DNA of 64,000 nt from Pilaira anomala (taxonomy: Eukaryota > Mucoromycota > Mucoromycetes > Mucorales > Mucoraceae), in the NCBI GenBank assembly GCA_025716855.1, contig JAIXMQ010000025.1, forward strand, positions 62,001 to 126,000, in the 5' to 3' direction. Shown here piece after piece: positions 1 through 10,315 of this stretch. The position numbers were made by a program, and so were the translations under genes. The notes beneath the pieces were generated by a model. The model did not search any database. It had not been told where the DNA came from and worked only from the letters and a program-made list of their open reading frames with translations. Within the stretch, counting starts at the first letter, position 1. The number at the start of each line of letters is the position of its first letter.

Positions 1-98
1 TGGGTTTGATACTTAATAACCTTTTTCAGCTAGTTTTTATTGCCTTTAAAGCTGACCACTTTTGCTAGAACTACTGGATAAAGTTAGTTAGCAGTGCG

Positions 99-99
<1 letters not shown>

Positions 100-147
<48 letters not shown>
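100..147. repeat. Uninterrupted T48 homopolymer
   Basis: Forty-eight consecutive T on the plus strand. It is the longest homopolymer in the window. Such long runs are also common sites of assembly length error. Confidence 0.9.
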
Positions 148-150
<3 letters not shown>

Positions 151-318
151 TATAGAAAGCGCTAGAAAGCGAGTTATCCGAGAGTAAATTATTAATCCTC
201 TTACTACTAAGCAGTAGCAGGAAAAGTAGGAAGATAGCTAGCGATTACACGAGGAATGACAAGCTCTCTTCAGGCATCATTATGATTTTTGCCCCATGTA
301 ACACGAAGACCTAATTGC

Positions 319-645
319 CTAAAAGCATGTTTCCATAACTGTTTGTATAATTCCAGTGGCCAACCTGAGTTAAGTCTCGGCAGTCATATTTTGCAATATG
401 GTCACAAACGTCATCCAATTAACTCTCTAGTTCCCGCCACAGGATTGTTGTCCAAATCGATGACTAAATACCAAAAGTGTTATTATTAATTGAACAGTAT
501 GCCTAATTTTAAGTTGACTTACTATCACTAAGCTTTTCCAGAGTATTCATCGTCAATCTTCCTCGACCTTGGTGGTCTTGGCCATCTGGGACGGCGTTGT
601 AGGCGTCTTTGACGTCTTTGACGTCTTTGGCATCTTTGGTGTCTT
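319..645 (-). CDS. 3' part of an unidentified three-exon (or longer) gene
   Basis: Read on the minus strand, three exons fit in phase: 523-645, 424-463 and 319-364 (stop TAG at 319-321). They are separated by two 59-nt GT-AG introns (464-522 and 365-423). The first visible exon encodes a charged repeat (KDAKDVKDVKDAYNAVPDG), then RLTMNTLEKLSD. The next exons give IDLDNNPVAGTRE and LATGIIQTVMETCF. The first exon is GC-richer in third positions than its surroundings. No start codon or 5' exon could be found above 645, so the gene is incomplete or decayed. In another frame of the last exon, about 30 codons (ELYKQLWKHAFRQLG and onward) also stay open, so the last acceptor is not certain. I do not recognise the family. 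Confidence 0.42.
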
Positions 646-803
646 CTTAAAGTCACATTGAAAATAAACGATAAAGAAAAAAAATAAAATGAAAAAAACT
701 CAAGATTTTAATTTTATTTTTTTCATTAATCTACAACAAATAAATGATGGATTTCAAAATGTTTTATGTCCTATTGATTAATATCTTCCAGCTATGGCTT
801 CTT

Positions 804-839
<36 letters not shown>

Positions 840-1984
840 TAAAGTTTGTAACTTCGATAGTATATCCGAATTTTACTCAAAGAAAAATTTGATTTTGAAT
901 TGCATTGGTAGATCGTATCTATCTTAATATACGTTTTTAATAGATGCTCTATGAGCATATAGAGACTCAGTGGGCCGGAACCACTAAATGTCATCCACCC
1001 ACTTTCCTATAGTTGTAAATAATGAGACACTTTTCAATAATACAACACGAAGCTCCGTGATGCATTTGACATCATAATTAAACCACTATAGAGGTGATCA
1101 TTTGATTTTATCTTGGTTATCTCTACGCGATATTGACTTTGAAACTCAAGCATTCAATAGTAATATAAACAAAAAAAATTTTTTTTTTTTCTTTTTAAAA
1201 TACTAACGTAAAGTAAATAAATTTATTAATCGAAAACAAAATAGTATGATGTCTACATATTTTTTTTTAAGCTTACGTGCATATTCAAATTGGGAACATT
1301 AGGGTCTGGACACCATTTAATATATTTCTGTTTGTGAAACAGAAGCAAAATAGACAGTTATGTGTGTATACATACCACATATATATTAATTCATGTACAA
1401 AATTCTTTAATAAAAAGGTTGCCATGTTCAGAGAGTACGGGTCAAGACGGTGTTATAAAATATAGCGATAGGGAGGGGGTAGTGTAGTAATATTCAATAT
1501 TGTATATAAGCATAAGATAGTGATGGTATTTTTTATAGTTATCTTTAGTAAACAAGAAAGGAGCTAAACCAAAAAACAAATTCATATCCTTTATTTATTT
1601 TTTTTTAGTTACATGTTATTGGTTCGCTTTTTTCTTTATACATAGAATAAAGTTAAGTAAACATTGTCTCTCAGAGTTCTTGAGAAAAAAAAAATTTTTT
1701 TTTATTGACATGTGTTACAGAACCACAATATTCTAACCAATTCATGCATTTTTTTTATGTAATACATCAACTTCATATGCTATATTTTTTTTTACTTATA
1801 CATTGAATAAAGCTAAATATACATTGCCTCTTAGAGTTCTTGATAAGAAAAAAATTTTTTTTTGTTGATATGTGTTACAAAACATCCATGTTCTAGCCGC
1901 CTCATGGATTTTATTATAAATACATTGTTTTTTTTTTCATGTATTTTTTTTTTTCTCTTTTCCTCATACATAACAGCTTTTAAA
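646..1984. other. Intergenic AT-rich stretch, no gene seen
   Basis: About 1.3 kb of AT-rich sequence with several poly-A/poly-T runs (a long A run at about 805-837). There are two related short segments at about 1640-1740 and 1795-1895, with the shared words taaagtta/taaagcta, acattg and agagttcttga. No convincing exon was found. The short open frames here are low-complexity. Confidence 0.5.
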
Positions 1985-2678
1985 ATGGTTATCTTACCAA
2001 TAATTTGCTATTTAATCACTGCGGTTACATTTATGTTTCGTAAGTACTATACGTGTTAATGTAATATTTTTGCTTATATTAATTTTTTTTTATTTATATG
2101 TAGCTCCCCTCGCCCCACTCTTCCAAGAGTATAAGGACACTTATTGTGTTCCCTTAATCTCCTCTGTTCCTGCCTGGGACGTAAAAAAAGCTTCTTCTTC
2201 TCCTGCTGAAGTTTGTAAATCTGCCACCATCATGGCAGATTTGTTCCAAAAAGCATCCCCCGTGGATGTTTGTTATCCTATCACGGAAAAAGGTCTCGTT
2301 GTTGTCTCTCCTCTTGCTCTCCCTGTGTGTTCTGCTGTGGTTGGCGGTTGTAAACCCGATTTTACATCGGGTTTGTTTAGATTACAAGTTTGTCCCTCCC
2401 TTCCCTTTCCTTCTTTCCCGGTCCCGTCTCCTTCTGAAACCCTTTCTTCTCTTTTTTCGCCTGTTGGGTACTATCCCTTCAACCCTTTCTTCTCTCTCTG
2501 GACCGGCCCTAAATCTTTTACTTCAACAGTAAAAGATTTGTTTCAAGAAATGATTGTCATGTTAAGAAGAAACCCTTTCATGACAATCATTGTCACAATT
2601 GAAGCCGTTTACCTCCTTCGAAGGAGTAAACAAGGATGGCGAAGAAAAGACCATCCTTGTTCTCTTTGTTCAAAATAA
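1985..2678 (+). CDS. Small membrane/secreted protein gene whose second exon is a string of hairpins
   Basis: Two exons, 1985-2039 and 2104-2678, joined by a 64-nt intron with a strong donor (gtaagt) and a pyrimidine-rich acceptor ending in tag. Together they give 209 codons in phase. Exon 1 encodes a hydrophobic N-terminus (MVILPIICYLITAVTFMF) that could be a signal peptide or anchor. Exon 2 is Pro/Ser/Val-rich. Near the C-terminus a second hydrophobic patch (NPFMTIIVTIEAVYLL) is followed by a basic tail and a CSLC motif. The exon is much less AT-rich than its flanks and contains about ten inverted repeats, several perfect (see findings). I do not recognise the family. Because the hairpins could themselves be the functional unit, whether the protein is made is uncertain. 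Confidence 0.5.
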
Positions 2679-2835
2679 ACTATATATTTTGTCATAAATT
2701 TTTTTTTTTCTCATTTGTGTATAAATAAGTCTTTCTAATTTTTTTAATGCTTTGAACTAATATTAGTCAAGAATAATCTTTTTTAAATAACAGTTTCATA
2801 TCCTGTTTTATTTTTTAAAATAAGTATGGCTAAAG

Positions 2836-3080
2836 CTTTTTCGAACTTACACCTAAAGCAATAAAAGATCTTAACGGATTTGAAAGTGAAATCGAACTTA
2901 TGAAATTAGGAGCCATTTATTATTTGCAGGAGATTCGGATTCACACAAGTAGCCACTAGCACCATCGTTAATAAAATGTGATCTACAGTCCAAAATACTG
3001 TTGAAAGAGTGGCTAAAACTAATACTTTAGTAAAGAGAACGAGTTCTGGAAGTGTGGATAATTCTGTAGTTTTTTTTTTT
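2836..3080 (+). pseudogene. Possible decayed exon(s)
   Basis: Two adjacent frames on the plus strand look coding but do not join. One (2836-2959) reads LTPKAIKDLNGFESEIELMK and onward to a TAG. The other (about 2935-3080) reads VATSTIVNKM, an in-frame TGA, then VQNTVERVAKTNTLVKRTSS. An acceptor-like ag lies before each. Either this is a gene with an unresolved intron, or the remains of one broken by a frame change and a stop. No homology is recognised. Confidence 0.25.
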
Positions 3081-3185
3081 ATGTGAGATATTGTGGGAAA
3101 AAAAAAAAAGTTAAATTTTATTAAATAAGCTTTTTTTTTCAAAAATTGATAACTAATATTGATTTATAATATTTCTTTTTCACAT

Positions 3186-3680
3186 CTAATAGAACAACCG
3201 AGAATATGAAGTTTTGGATAAGACAAGAACAGCTTCCATCAGAAAAAGTACAATACGGATACATGAAGCAAGCAAAAAGAATCTTGCAGCATTTTCAATA
3301 TTATAATCGCTAGGTGATCCAAGTCGATACCCATATAAAGTAACTTCAGTACCTTTAACATCATTCATGAGAGACTGAACATCACTTGAAAACATATCCA
3401 GTTGAAGAACGACATATTCACCTGCATCTTTCAAGGCTTCTTTTATTTCTGGCATATCTAACCCACTGACAGAATTCTTATAATCTTTTAAGCCATTACT
3501 GACCCGATCCTTGACTAAATTATTTAATAATTCATACGTTGTAGGTTCTTTTGATGGTCTAAAAAAATCTTCAAGCACTTGAGTAAATGTCAGTTTACCA
3601 ATAGCTTCATTATTTTCTAAACATTGTGCTGTGCCCAAAAAGAGTAGCACTGTAATAAAGAAAGCTTTAAGAAACAACAT
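3186..3680 (-). CDS. Secreted or membrane-anchored hypothetical protein, 164 aa
   Basis: A single-exon frame with a clear signal peptide (MLFLKAFFITVLLFLGTAQC). The mature region is charged and mostly helical (residues about 22-125, including LTFTQVLEDFF and VVLQLDMFSSDVQSLMNDV). A hydrophobic segment near the C-terminus (about 132-152, FFLLASCIRIVLFLMEAVL) is followed by a short tail. The layout fits a type I membrane protein or, less well, a GPI-anchored protein. A poly-A run directly upstream of the ATG on the plus strand is a pyrimidine tract on the coding strand, as for most genes here. The family is not recognised. It sits among other small surface-type genes at 2-7.5 kb. Confidence 0.6.
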   Translation of the reverse strand: MLFLKAFFITVLLFLGTAQCLENNEAIGKLTFTQVLEDFFRPSKEPTTYELLNNLVKDRVSNGLKDYKNSVSGLDMPEIKEALKDAGEYVVLQLDMFSSDVQSLMNDVKGTEVTLYGYRLGSPSDYNIENAARFFLLASCIRIVLFLMEAVLVLSKTSYSRLFY

Positions 3681-4531
3681 TAAAAAAAAAAAGTATGTAA
3701 AAAAAAAAAAAATAAAAAAAAGGATATATTATTTTTTTAGTTAAAAAAGAAAAAGAGTGCTTTTATATTATATAGATTTTATTGTCCAAAAAGTAGACAC
3801 ATAACGGATCAATGGACCAACAAAAAAAAAAAAAAAAAAAGATATTTTTAGTCAAGTGATAATTTCATTGTTGTCTCGCAAAAAGAAAAAAAGAAAAGGT
3901 GATGGCTTTTATTTTTAAAGATTACCCTGTTTGGATCAAAATTATTCAAAATACTTCAACTAACTCAATTGTTTAGTTATTTTTTTTTTTTTAAAAAAAA
4001 AACTCGCTTGAATTTTTAGTCTAGAGGAAGTTATAGTTACTTGAAGTTGTATGTGAACGTACTTACAGATACACTTAGATATATAAAAAGTTGTCGAAGC
4101 AAATTTTAACTATAACCAACGCTCTTAATATGCCTAGTAACTGTGTATAGATGCTCATACACATCAATTGAACATGTAATTATTTAACACTTTTATCAAG
4201 TTGATGGTTTAATTTAGTTTCATTATTCTATTTTTAAATGTTGCAAAAGTTTTTTTTTTTATAACAATAAGCATATACTCTATATAGCCTCTCAAGCACA
4301 TGCTTTATTGTTCTTTAGTGACCATCATTTCAAAAAGAAAAAAAAAAGGCCCATTATTATTTATATCAGAGTAGTTATTTTTCAAGAAGACCAAAAAAAA
4401 TGTTCGACCCATTGCTGATAACTATATGTATACTGACACACATTCATGATAATGAGAGCATTTGAAAAATTTAGTCATCTATTTAAATAAATACAATATT
4501 TATATATATTTTTGGAGGTCTTTTAAATCTT
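3681..4531. other. Intergenic, divergent promoter region
   Basis: 850 bp between two divergent small genes. It is AT-rich with several A and T runs. No exon or structured element is apparent. Confidence 0.5.
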
Positions 4532-5590
4532 ATGAATTTTTTAATTAACCTATCCAAGTGTTATTTCAACGATACACAAGACGGCTGCTTTAAAAGCACT
4601 ATAATACACGCTGCCGAATCACATTCTTCACATTCAACCACTACTAGAGAAAGCTCGAGTTTGGTACCGATTTCTGATTATAATACATACGATAAAGCAT
4701 CATCACCAAGCTACATCACACAAGAAATTACAGTCGATACCAATTCATCTCGCAGGTTTGGATTTGATACTACAAAGACACCGAAATCACACGAAGACTT
4801 CACTGCTTCTTCCTCTAATCCAGCTGTAGTAATAATACAAAATAATGTAGCTCATAAAGAATCCTATATCAATCTGGTGGACATAATTTTCTTTTTTTTC
4901 CTTCAGAAAAGATAACTAAATGTGTCATCTCCGTCACATCTCCTGACAAACAGCAAAGGTTGATTAATTTCTCAGACCGAGTAAAAAACGAATGGATCAC
5001 GACTAATAAATTACTTGAATCAAGTGGTGAAATCAAATGTATTCAAATCAGTACAGGAGAAAGAGATTATATTAATTTCTTATGTACGTATATATAGGAG
5101 CAGTTAATTTTTATTGCATTTACTTATCTTTCCTATATTATTTACTTTAGTTTCTTTTATTATTATATCACTTTTTCTTCATGTTGCTTATGGTATGTAT
5201 CAACGACGCAAGTATAGGAAATCACAAACAAATGCGGTATCAGGATCAACTGATAATGATGAAGACAACAACGACTCCAGACCAAGTGGTGGTGGTGGTA
5301 ATGGAGGTGATAATGAATCCGGATCAAGTGGTAACGATGAAGACATTGAATACAGACCAAGTGGTGGTAGTGATGAAGACATTGTACCTAATCCAAGAGA
5401 TACTAATTTAGGCCTCGCAATGTTTCATCTGATTCGCATACAAACTAATCAAGTAAACATTATGCCAAAACCAGAAGACAATCTAGCTCCTTTTGATAGC
5501 ACAAAAGAAATACAGAGAAAAAATCGAGGTGATGTTTCAACCCGCCAAGATAGTGGTTCAAATGATAGTTCATCATCAAGTTTGGAATAA
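4532..5590 (+). CDS. Single-pass membrane protein with acidic Gly-rich tail
   Basis: Three exons fit in phase: 4532-4846, 4912-5083 and 5151-5590 (308 aa). The second intron (67 nt, gtacgt...tttag) is convincing. The first is less so: donor gtag at 4847, acceptor aaaag ending at 4911, with alternative donors nearby. Residues 1-160 are Ser/Thr-rich and polar. A transmembrane segment lies at the start of exon 3 (SFIIISLFLHVAYGMY), followed by a basic stop-transfer patch (QRRKYRK). A low-complexity tail then repeats NDED/SGG(G) units (DNDEDNN, SGNDEDIEYRPSGG) and ends in Ser. No obvious N-terminal signal peptide is seen, so an upstream exon may be missing. The family is not recognised. Confidence 0.5.
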
Positions 5591-5772
5591 CAACCAGCTC
5601 CGCATAATATTGTTTCTTTTTGTACGTACAATATACTTTTTTTTTTTTAAAAAAAAAAAAAAATAAAATAAATATATTATTTCATTCTAAAAAAAAAAAA
5701 AAAAAAAAATACGAATACTAGTTACATTTATTTTGTCCATCCATATTTTCTGATGACAAAGATGCTGTATAA

Positions 5773-6003
5773 CTAATGTATTAGGTGGAAAGTATCATCC
5801 ACAAATGAGTTACCTTGACGTCTTTCTTTACAAGCGTCGATCAAAGATACGGGTTCAGTTAGAGCGCCGGTTCTAAGTGCAGGGAAGAAGAAGACTACAA
5901 ATTAAAATTTTATGCGTATATACTTGAAACATTATTTGAACATAACTAAAAAGTATGGTTTTGTTCGAGTGGTGGTAAGAAAGTCTAATAGAGTATACAT
6001 TCT
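5773..6003 (-). CDS. 3' end of an unidentified gene
   Basis: On the minus strand an exon at 5773-5894 encodes FFFPALRTGALTEPVSLIDA, CKERRQGNSFVDDTFHLIH and a TAG at 5773-5775. It connects in phase, through a 52-nt intron (5895-5946, gttatg...tttgtag), to an upstream exon at 5947 to about 6003 reading ENVYSIRLSYHHSNKTILF. The coding character is good and codon phase agrees, but no 5' exons were resolved. Upstream sequence (6010-6200) has only broken frames (LYVIRLFFISFI). This may be a truncated gene. The family is not recognised. Confidence 0.38.
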
Positions 6004-7029
6004 CTTGTATCGTTCCATATTGATCCAGTATTTATCTCTATTTAAAAAAAAAGGGGAGATTTAATGACTGATCCTTGTCAATCGAAGCGTGTGTATTGTT
6101 GCTTTAAATGAAGCTGATGAAGAAGAGGCGAATAACGTACAACTTTGATGATTGTGAAGAAGATATATATTTTTTTTTTTTGCATATTATGATTAAGTTA
6201 TAAAAAAAAAAAATGCCACGTTTAAGGAATACACATTGAGTTGGGCAATCTAATTTACTTTGTGTTTCTGTACATGTATAAATAGTATTTTTTTTTTTTC
6301 CCTAGAGAATTAATTGGATTGACATGAGATAACAGATCGATTTTTTCATTTTTCTGGCATAAAAAATAAAATAAAAGAAAGGTACCTTTCAATGAAAATA
6401 TATATATATATATATATATATTTTTTTGTTAAAAAAAAGAGGAAAATTTAAGCAAACTGCTGAGAATAATTAAGGAAGTTGCTTCTCTTGAAATTGCATT
6501 GCATGTTACACAATCAAGCATCCATACCCCGTGTTACCAGCTCTAAATTAACCTTTTCCTTAATTACTTTTTTGGAAAAAAAAAAGAGAGCTAAGATGAT
6601 CATCTTAAGAGTTTTGAATCAATGGATTCATATTACACGATTGAAGAGTAATGAATTTAATAGAGAGGGACTTATGTCATCTGTTTTCAAAAGCTAGTTA
6701 CTAATGTATATTTTTTTTTTATTGGGACCCGACTAAGGATAAACATATGTCTTGCTTTTTACAAGCGATATAGCATTCATAAATAAAAGTAGTTTTATAT
6801 ACCTCTTATTAGTGCTCTTCTACTGTATGTACCCGATGATTTAGACGCTCAAAAGGAAAATAAAACGACTTTATCATATTGATTGGGTTTGATTTAGAGC
6901 CTTCTCTCACGGTGTAACAAAAAAAAAAAAACCATTTTTTTTTTAACCCTATTTATAAAACCTAATTTTTAATAAAAAAGTAAATACAAAATTACCTCTC
7001 TTTTCTTCTTCTTTCTTTTTTTATATAAA
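6004..7029. other. Intergenic, no clear gene
   Basis: About 1 kb, AT-rich, with an (AT)n run at about 6400-6423. A 72-codon open frame at 6479-6697 has no supporting features and I do not call it. A pyrimidine-rich stretch at 6990-7022 leads into the next gene. Confidence 0.5.
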
Positions 7030-7506
7030 ATGATCAAGACTTATTTTTTATTACTGATTGTATTTTTATCTACGTTAATTTATGCAGAAGAAGCAACGAT
7101 CACTAGTAAAATAATTCCTACAGTGAGTGGAGGTAGTCCACCTTCAGGTGTTGTTTGTGCTATGACGATTTGCCCTAGTGCATCCTTATTGATGAAAAGA
7201 GAGCTTACATGTCCATCCAATTGTGAAAACAATTGTAGATTTATTGATGATATTTGTTGTCCTGGTACTCAAAAGGCAGTATGTAATAATGTTGTTTCTG
7301 GAAGTACTGTTGTGGTTACCGATGTACCCACAAGTGCACCAACACCTAAACCAACACAATCTGCTGTTGTTACTACGAGTGCCAATGATGTACCTGTACC
7401 CTCTAATACAATCACAAGTGGTGCTTCTTCTTCTGCTGCTTCTTTGATTGCAGTTATATCTACTTGTATCTTGTTTTCTTTCTTAACGATTGGTATCATA
7501 CAATAG
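7030..7506 (+). CDS. Cys-rich GPI-anchored surface protein, 158 aa
   Basis: Single exon. The N-terminal signal peptide (MIKTYFLLLIVFLSTLIYA) is followed by a compact Cys-rich region at about residues 42-87 (CAMTICPS, CPSNCENNC, DICCPGTQKAVC) with about ten cysteines. A Ser/Thr/Pro linker (TDVPTSAPTPKPTQ) follows. The C-terminal small-residue stretch (SGASSSAA) and terminal hydrophobic tail (LIAVISTCILFSFLTIGIIQ) have the layout of a GPI-attachment signal. It resembles small fungal cell-wall/plasma-membrane proteins in design; no named family is assigned. A CT-rich tract (about 6995-7018) precedes the ATG. Confidence 0.7.
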   Translation: MIKTYFLLLIVFLSTLIYAEEATITSKIIPTVSGGSPPSGVVCAMTICPSASLLMKRELTCPSNCENNCRFIDDICCPGTQKAVCNNVVSGSTVVVTDVPTSAPTPKPTQSAVVTTSANDVPVPSNTITSGASSSAASLIAVISTCILFSFLTIGIIQ

Positions 7507-7628
7507 GCGGAGTTACGTTTTTTTTTTATATACATATATGTATATCACATCATTTATTATTTAAATAAAAATAAGAGCCTTTTTAATTTTTTTTTTTTGT
7601 TCTTTCTTCTCTTTTTCCTTGAGACTTT

Positions 7629-10178
7629 ATGCTTATGTTTAATAATATCTTTTTCAATGATATTAAGCAAACAAGCATTGTCTTGATACTGCTGGGCATA
7701 TGGATAAATAGTTGTTTTGCCATGACAGAAAAAAGACGGTTAGAGTTAAAGTAAGAAAACAGACACAGTCTTTTTAAAATATTACAAAAAAAAAAAAAAG
7801 GTTGACCCATCTTCATACACCCTTTTTTTTTTTTAAAAATATAGAGACCTGACAAAAGTAAATACAATGAAAATATTCAATTGAATGACGATATTAAATT
7901 ATTATTTTTTTTTTTTATAAAAAAAACCAGGAAATGTTTGATCATGGTTGGAATAACTATTATGAACATGCTTTTCCAGAGGATGAGGTATATAGTAAAA
8001 AGTCTCACTTTTATAGCTTTTTGTCTTATTCTTTTTTTTTTCTATTCTCTTAGCTCAATCCTTTTGAATGTAACGGTAGAGGAAGTGATAAAGCCAACCC
8101 GTACGTAAAAAACTTTTATGTATGTACTTTTGTTTTAAGGTTATTAAACTTTAATTTTTTATAGCTCCAATATTAACATTAACGATGTATTGGGAGATTA
8201 CTCTTTAACACTTGTGGATACATTGGATACGCTTGCAGTACGTTTAAATAAATAAGAAAAAAAAAGGGGGAGGGGGGAGAGAGGGGAGAGAGAACACATA
8301 CTTATACACATCCTTTATTTGTGTATAGATTATGGGAACACAAGAACAATTTGAAGAAGCAGTAGATCGTGTAATTAAAACGGTATCATTTAATCAAGAT
8401 AATAAAGTTCAAGTATTTGAAGTGAATATTCGAGCACTTGGTGGATTAGTGAGTACTTGTAAAAAAAAACAAACAAAAAAACAAACTAAAAACGATATTT
8501 TTATAGCTTTCTGCTCATATGCTTGCTACTGATTCAACATTTAATCGTACGATTCAAGGATATAATGGGCAGTTGTTAGATATGGCTGTTAATTTAGCGG
8601 ATCGTCTTATGCCTGCGTTTAAATCAACACGAACAGGCATTCCATTTCCCAGAGTAAAACAATTTTTTGGAGCAATTTCTTTGTTTTTTGAGCAAGTAAC
8701 TAAAACGATTCTATTCATATAGGTTAATTTACGTAAAAGAGTTCCATCTACAGAGACAACGGAAACATGTACAGCCGGCGCAGGTAGTTTAATTTTAGAA
8801 TTTGGTGTATTGAGTAGATTAACAGGCGACCCAAGTTATGAAAATGCAGCGAAACGAGCATTGAAATCGGTCTGGTCACGTCGATCGAATATTAATTTAC
8901 TAGGGAATGTGATTGATATCCAAACGGGTAACTGGATCCATACGGCGTCATCTACCGGAGCAGGGATTGATTCTGTATTTGAATACATGTTGAAAGCCTA
9001 CGTATTATTTGGAGAAGAAGAATATAAAGAGATGTTTGATCAAGCTTACAAAGGGTTATTACTTTATGTTCGAGATACATCTGGTTACCTCTACCGAAAC
9101 GTGCATATGAGTACTGGATCCCTCATGTCGTATTGGATCGATAGTTTAAGTGCGTTCTTTCCAGGACTTCAAGTACTTCATGGAGATATTGATGCAGCGA
9201 TTAAAGGACATTTAGTGTATTATAATATTTGGAGAAAGTATCATGCGATTCCTGAACGATTTGATTTTTATCATAAGGGAGTGGATTTAGCTTATTATCC
9301 GTTACGGCCTGAATTTATTGAATCTACTTATCATCTGTATCAGGCTACAAAGGATCCGTTTTATCTTCAGGTGGGTGAAATGGTGGTGGAGGATTTGAAT
9401 AATCGGACGCGCGTGCCATGTGGGTTTGCTTCGATTGGAGATGTACAGACGGGTCGACTGGAGGATCGAATGGAAAGTTTCATGTTGAGTGAAACATTAA
9501 AATATCTTTACTTGTTGTTTGATACTGGTGAGTTCGTTTTTTTTTTACTTGGGATTTTTGTATATCGATGTATATATAACATTGCTTTTTATAGATAATT
9601 CGATTCACAAGTTGGATTCCAATTTCATATTTACAACGGAAGGACATATCTTACCATTACCTTCTAAATACTTGAAAAGCGCTCAACCTAAAGCAACACG
9701 AAATCGAGGCGGCGGCGGCGGCGGCGGCGGCGTAGTCTCAATTCAATCGGTTGCACCTGGTACGTGTCAAAAATACAATCCAAGTGGTTTGAAATCGATT
9801 TGGATACCTGGATCATTAGATATGTCCTCCATACCCTATCAACCTCAAACGGATTATGCAATGGACATTGTTGGATATACAGCGACCGAATTAACACCAC
9901 TTTCTTCAAACGGGTATTGTGAATCACCTATTACCGCCTCTAAATCGTTTAGTTTATCGTTTGGGTATACAGATTATAATGGGATCTTGAATAGCAAACA
10001 ACGATACAAGTCAAATAATCTTATTGATTTGGTGGGTGGGTATTTAGCTAAATCATTATCTGGATTAAGGTTAGAGATTATAAGTGGTAGTGGTGGTGGT
10101 AGTGGTAGAAAAAATGATGGTTATATTGTAAAAGGAGGTTAGTTTTTTATTTTTGTTATCTTCCTTATGTACTTCATT

Positions 10179-10212
<34 letters not shown>

Positions 10213-10284
10213 TATTTCATTTATACCTTTTTTTTTCACACAAACACATACACACACATATTTATACACACACACACACACACA

Positions 10285-10315
<31 letters not shown>

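Noticed and set aside
289..489. 66-codon plus-strand frame
   Set aside because: The minus-strand exons with two matched introns explain the same DNA better.
5163..5411. Open frames on both strands overlapping the acidic repeat tail of the membrane-protein gene
   Set aside because: They are translations of the same GAT/GGT repeats in other frames; the frame continuing from the transmembrane exon explains the region.
6479..6697. 72-codon plus-strand frame
   Set aside because: No signal, domain, splice support or codon bias; includes an AAAAAG-derived EKKKRAK run.
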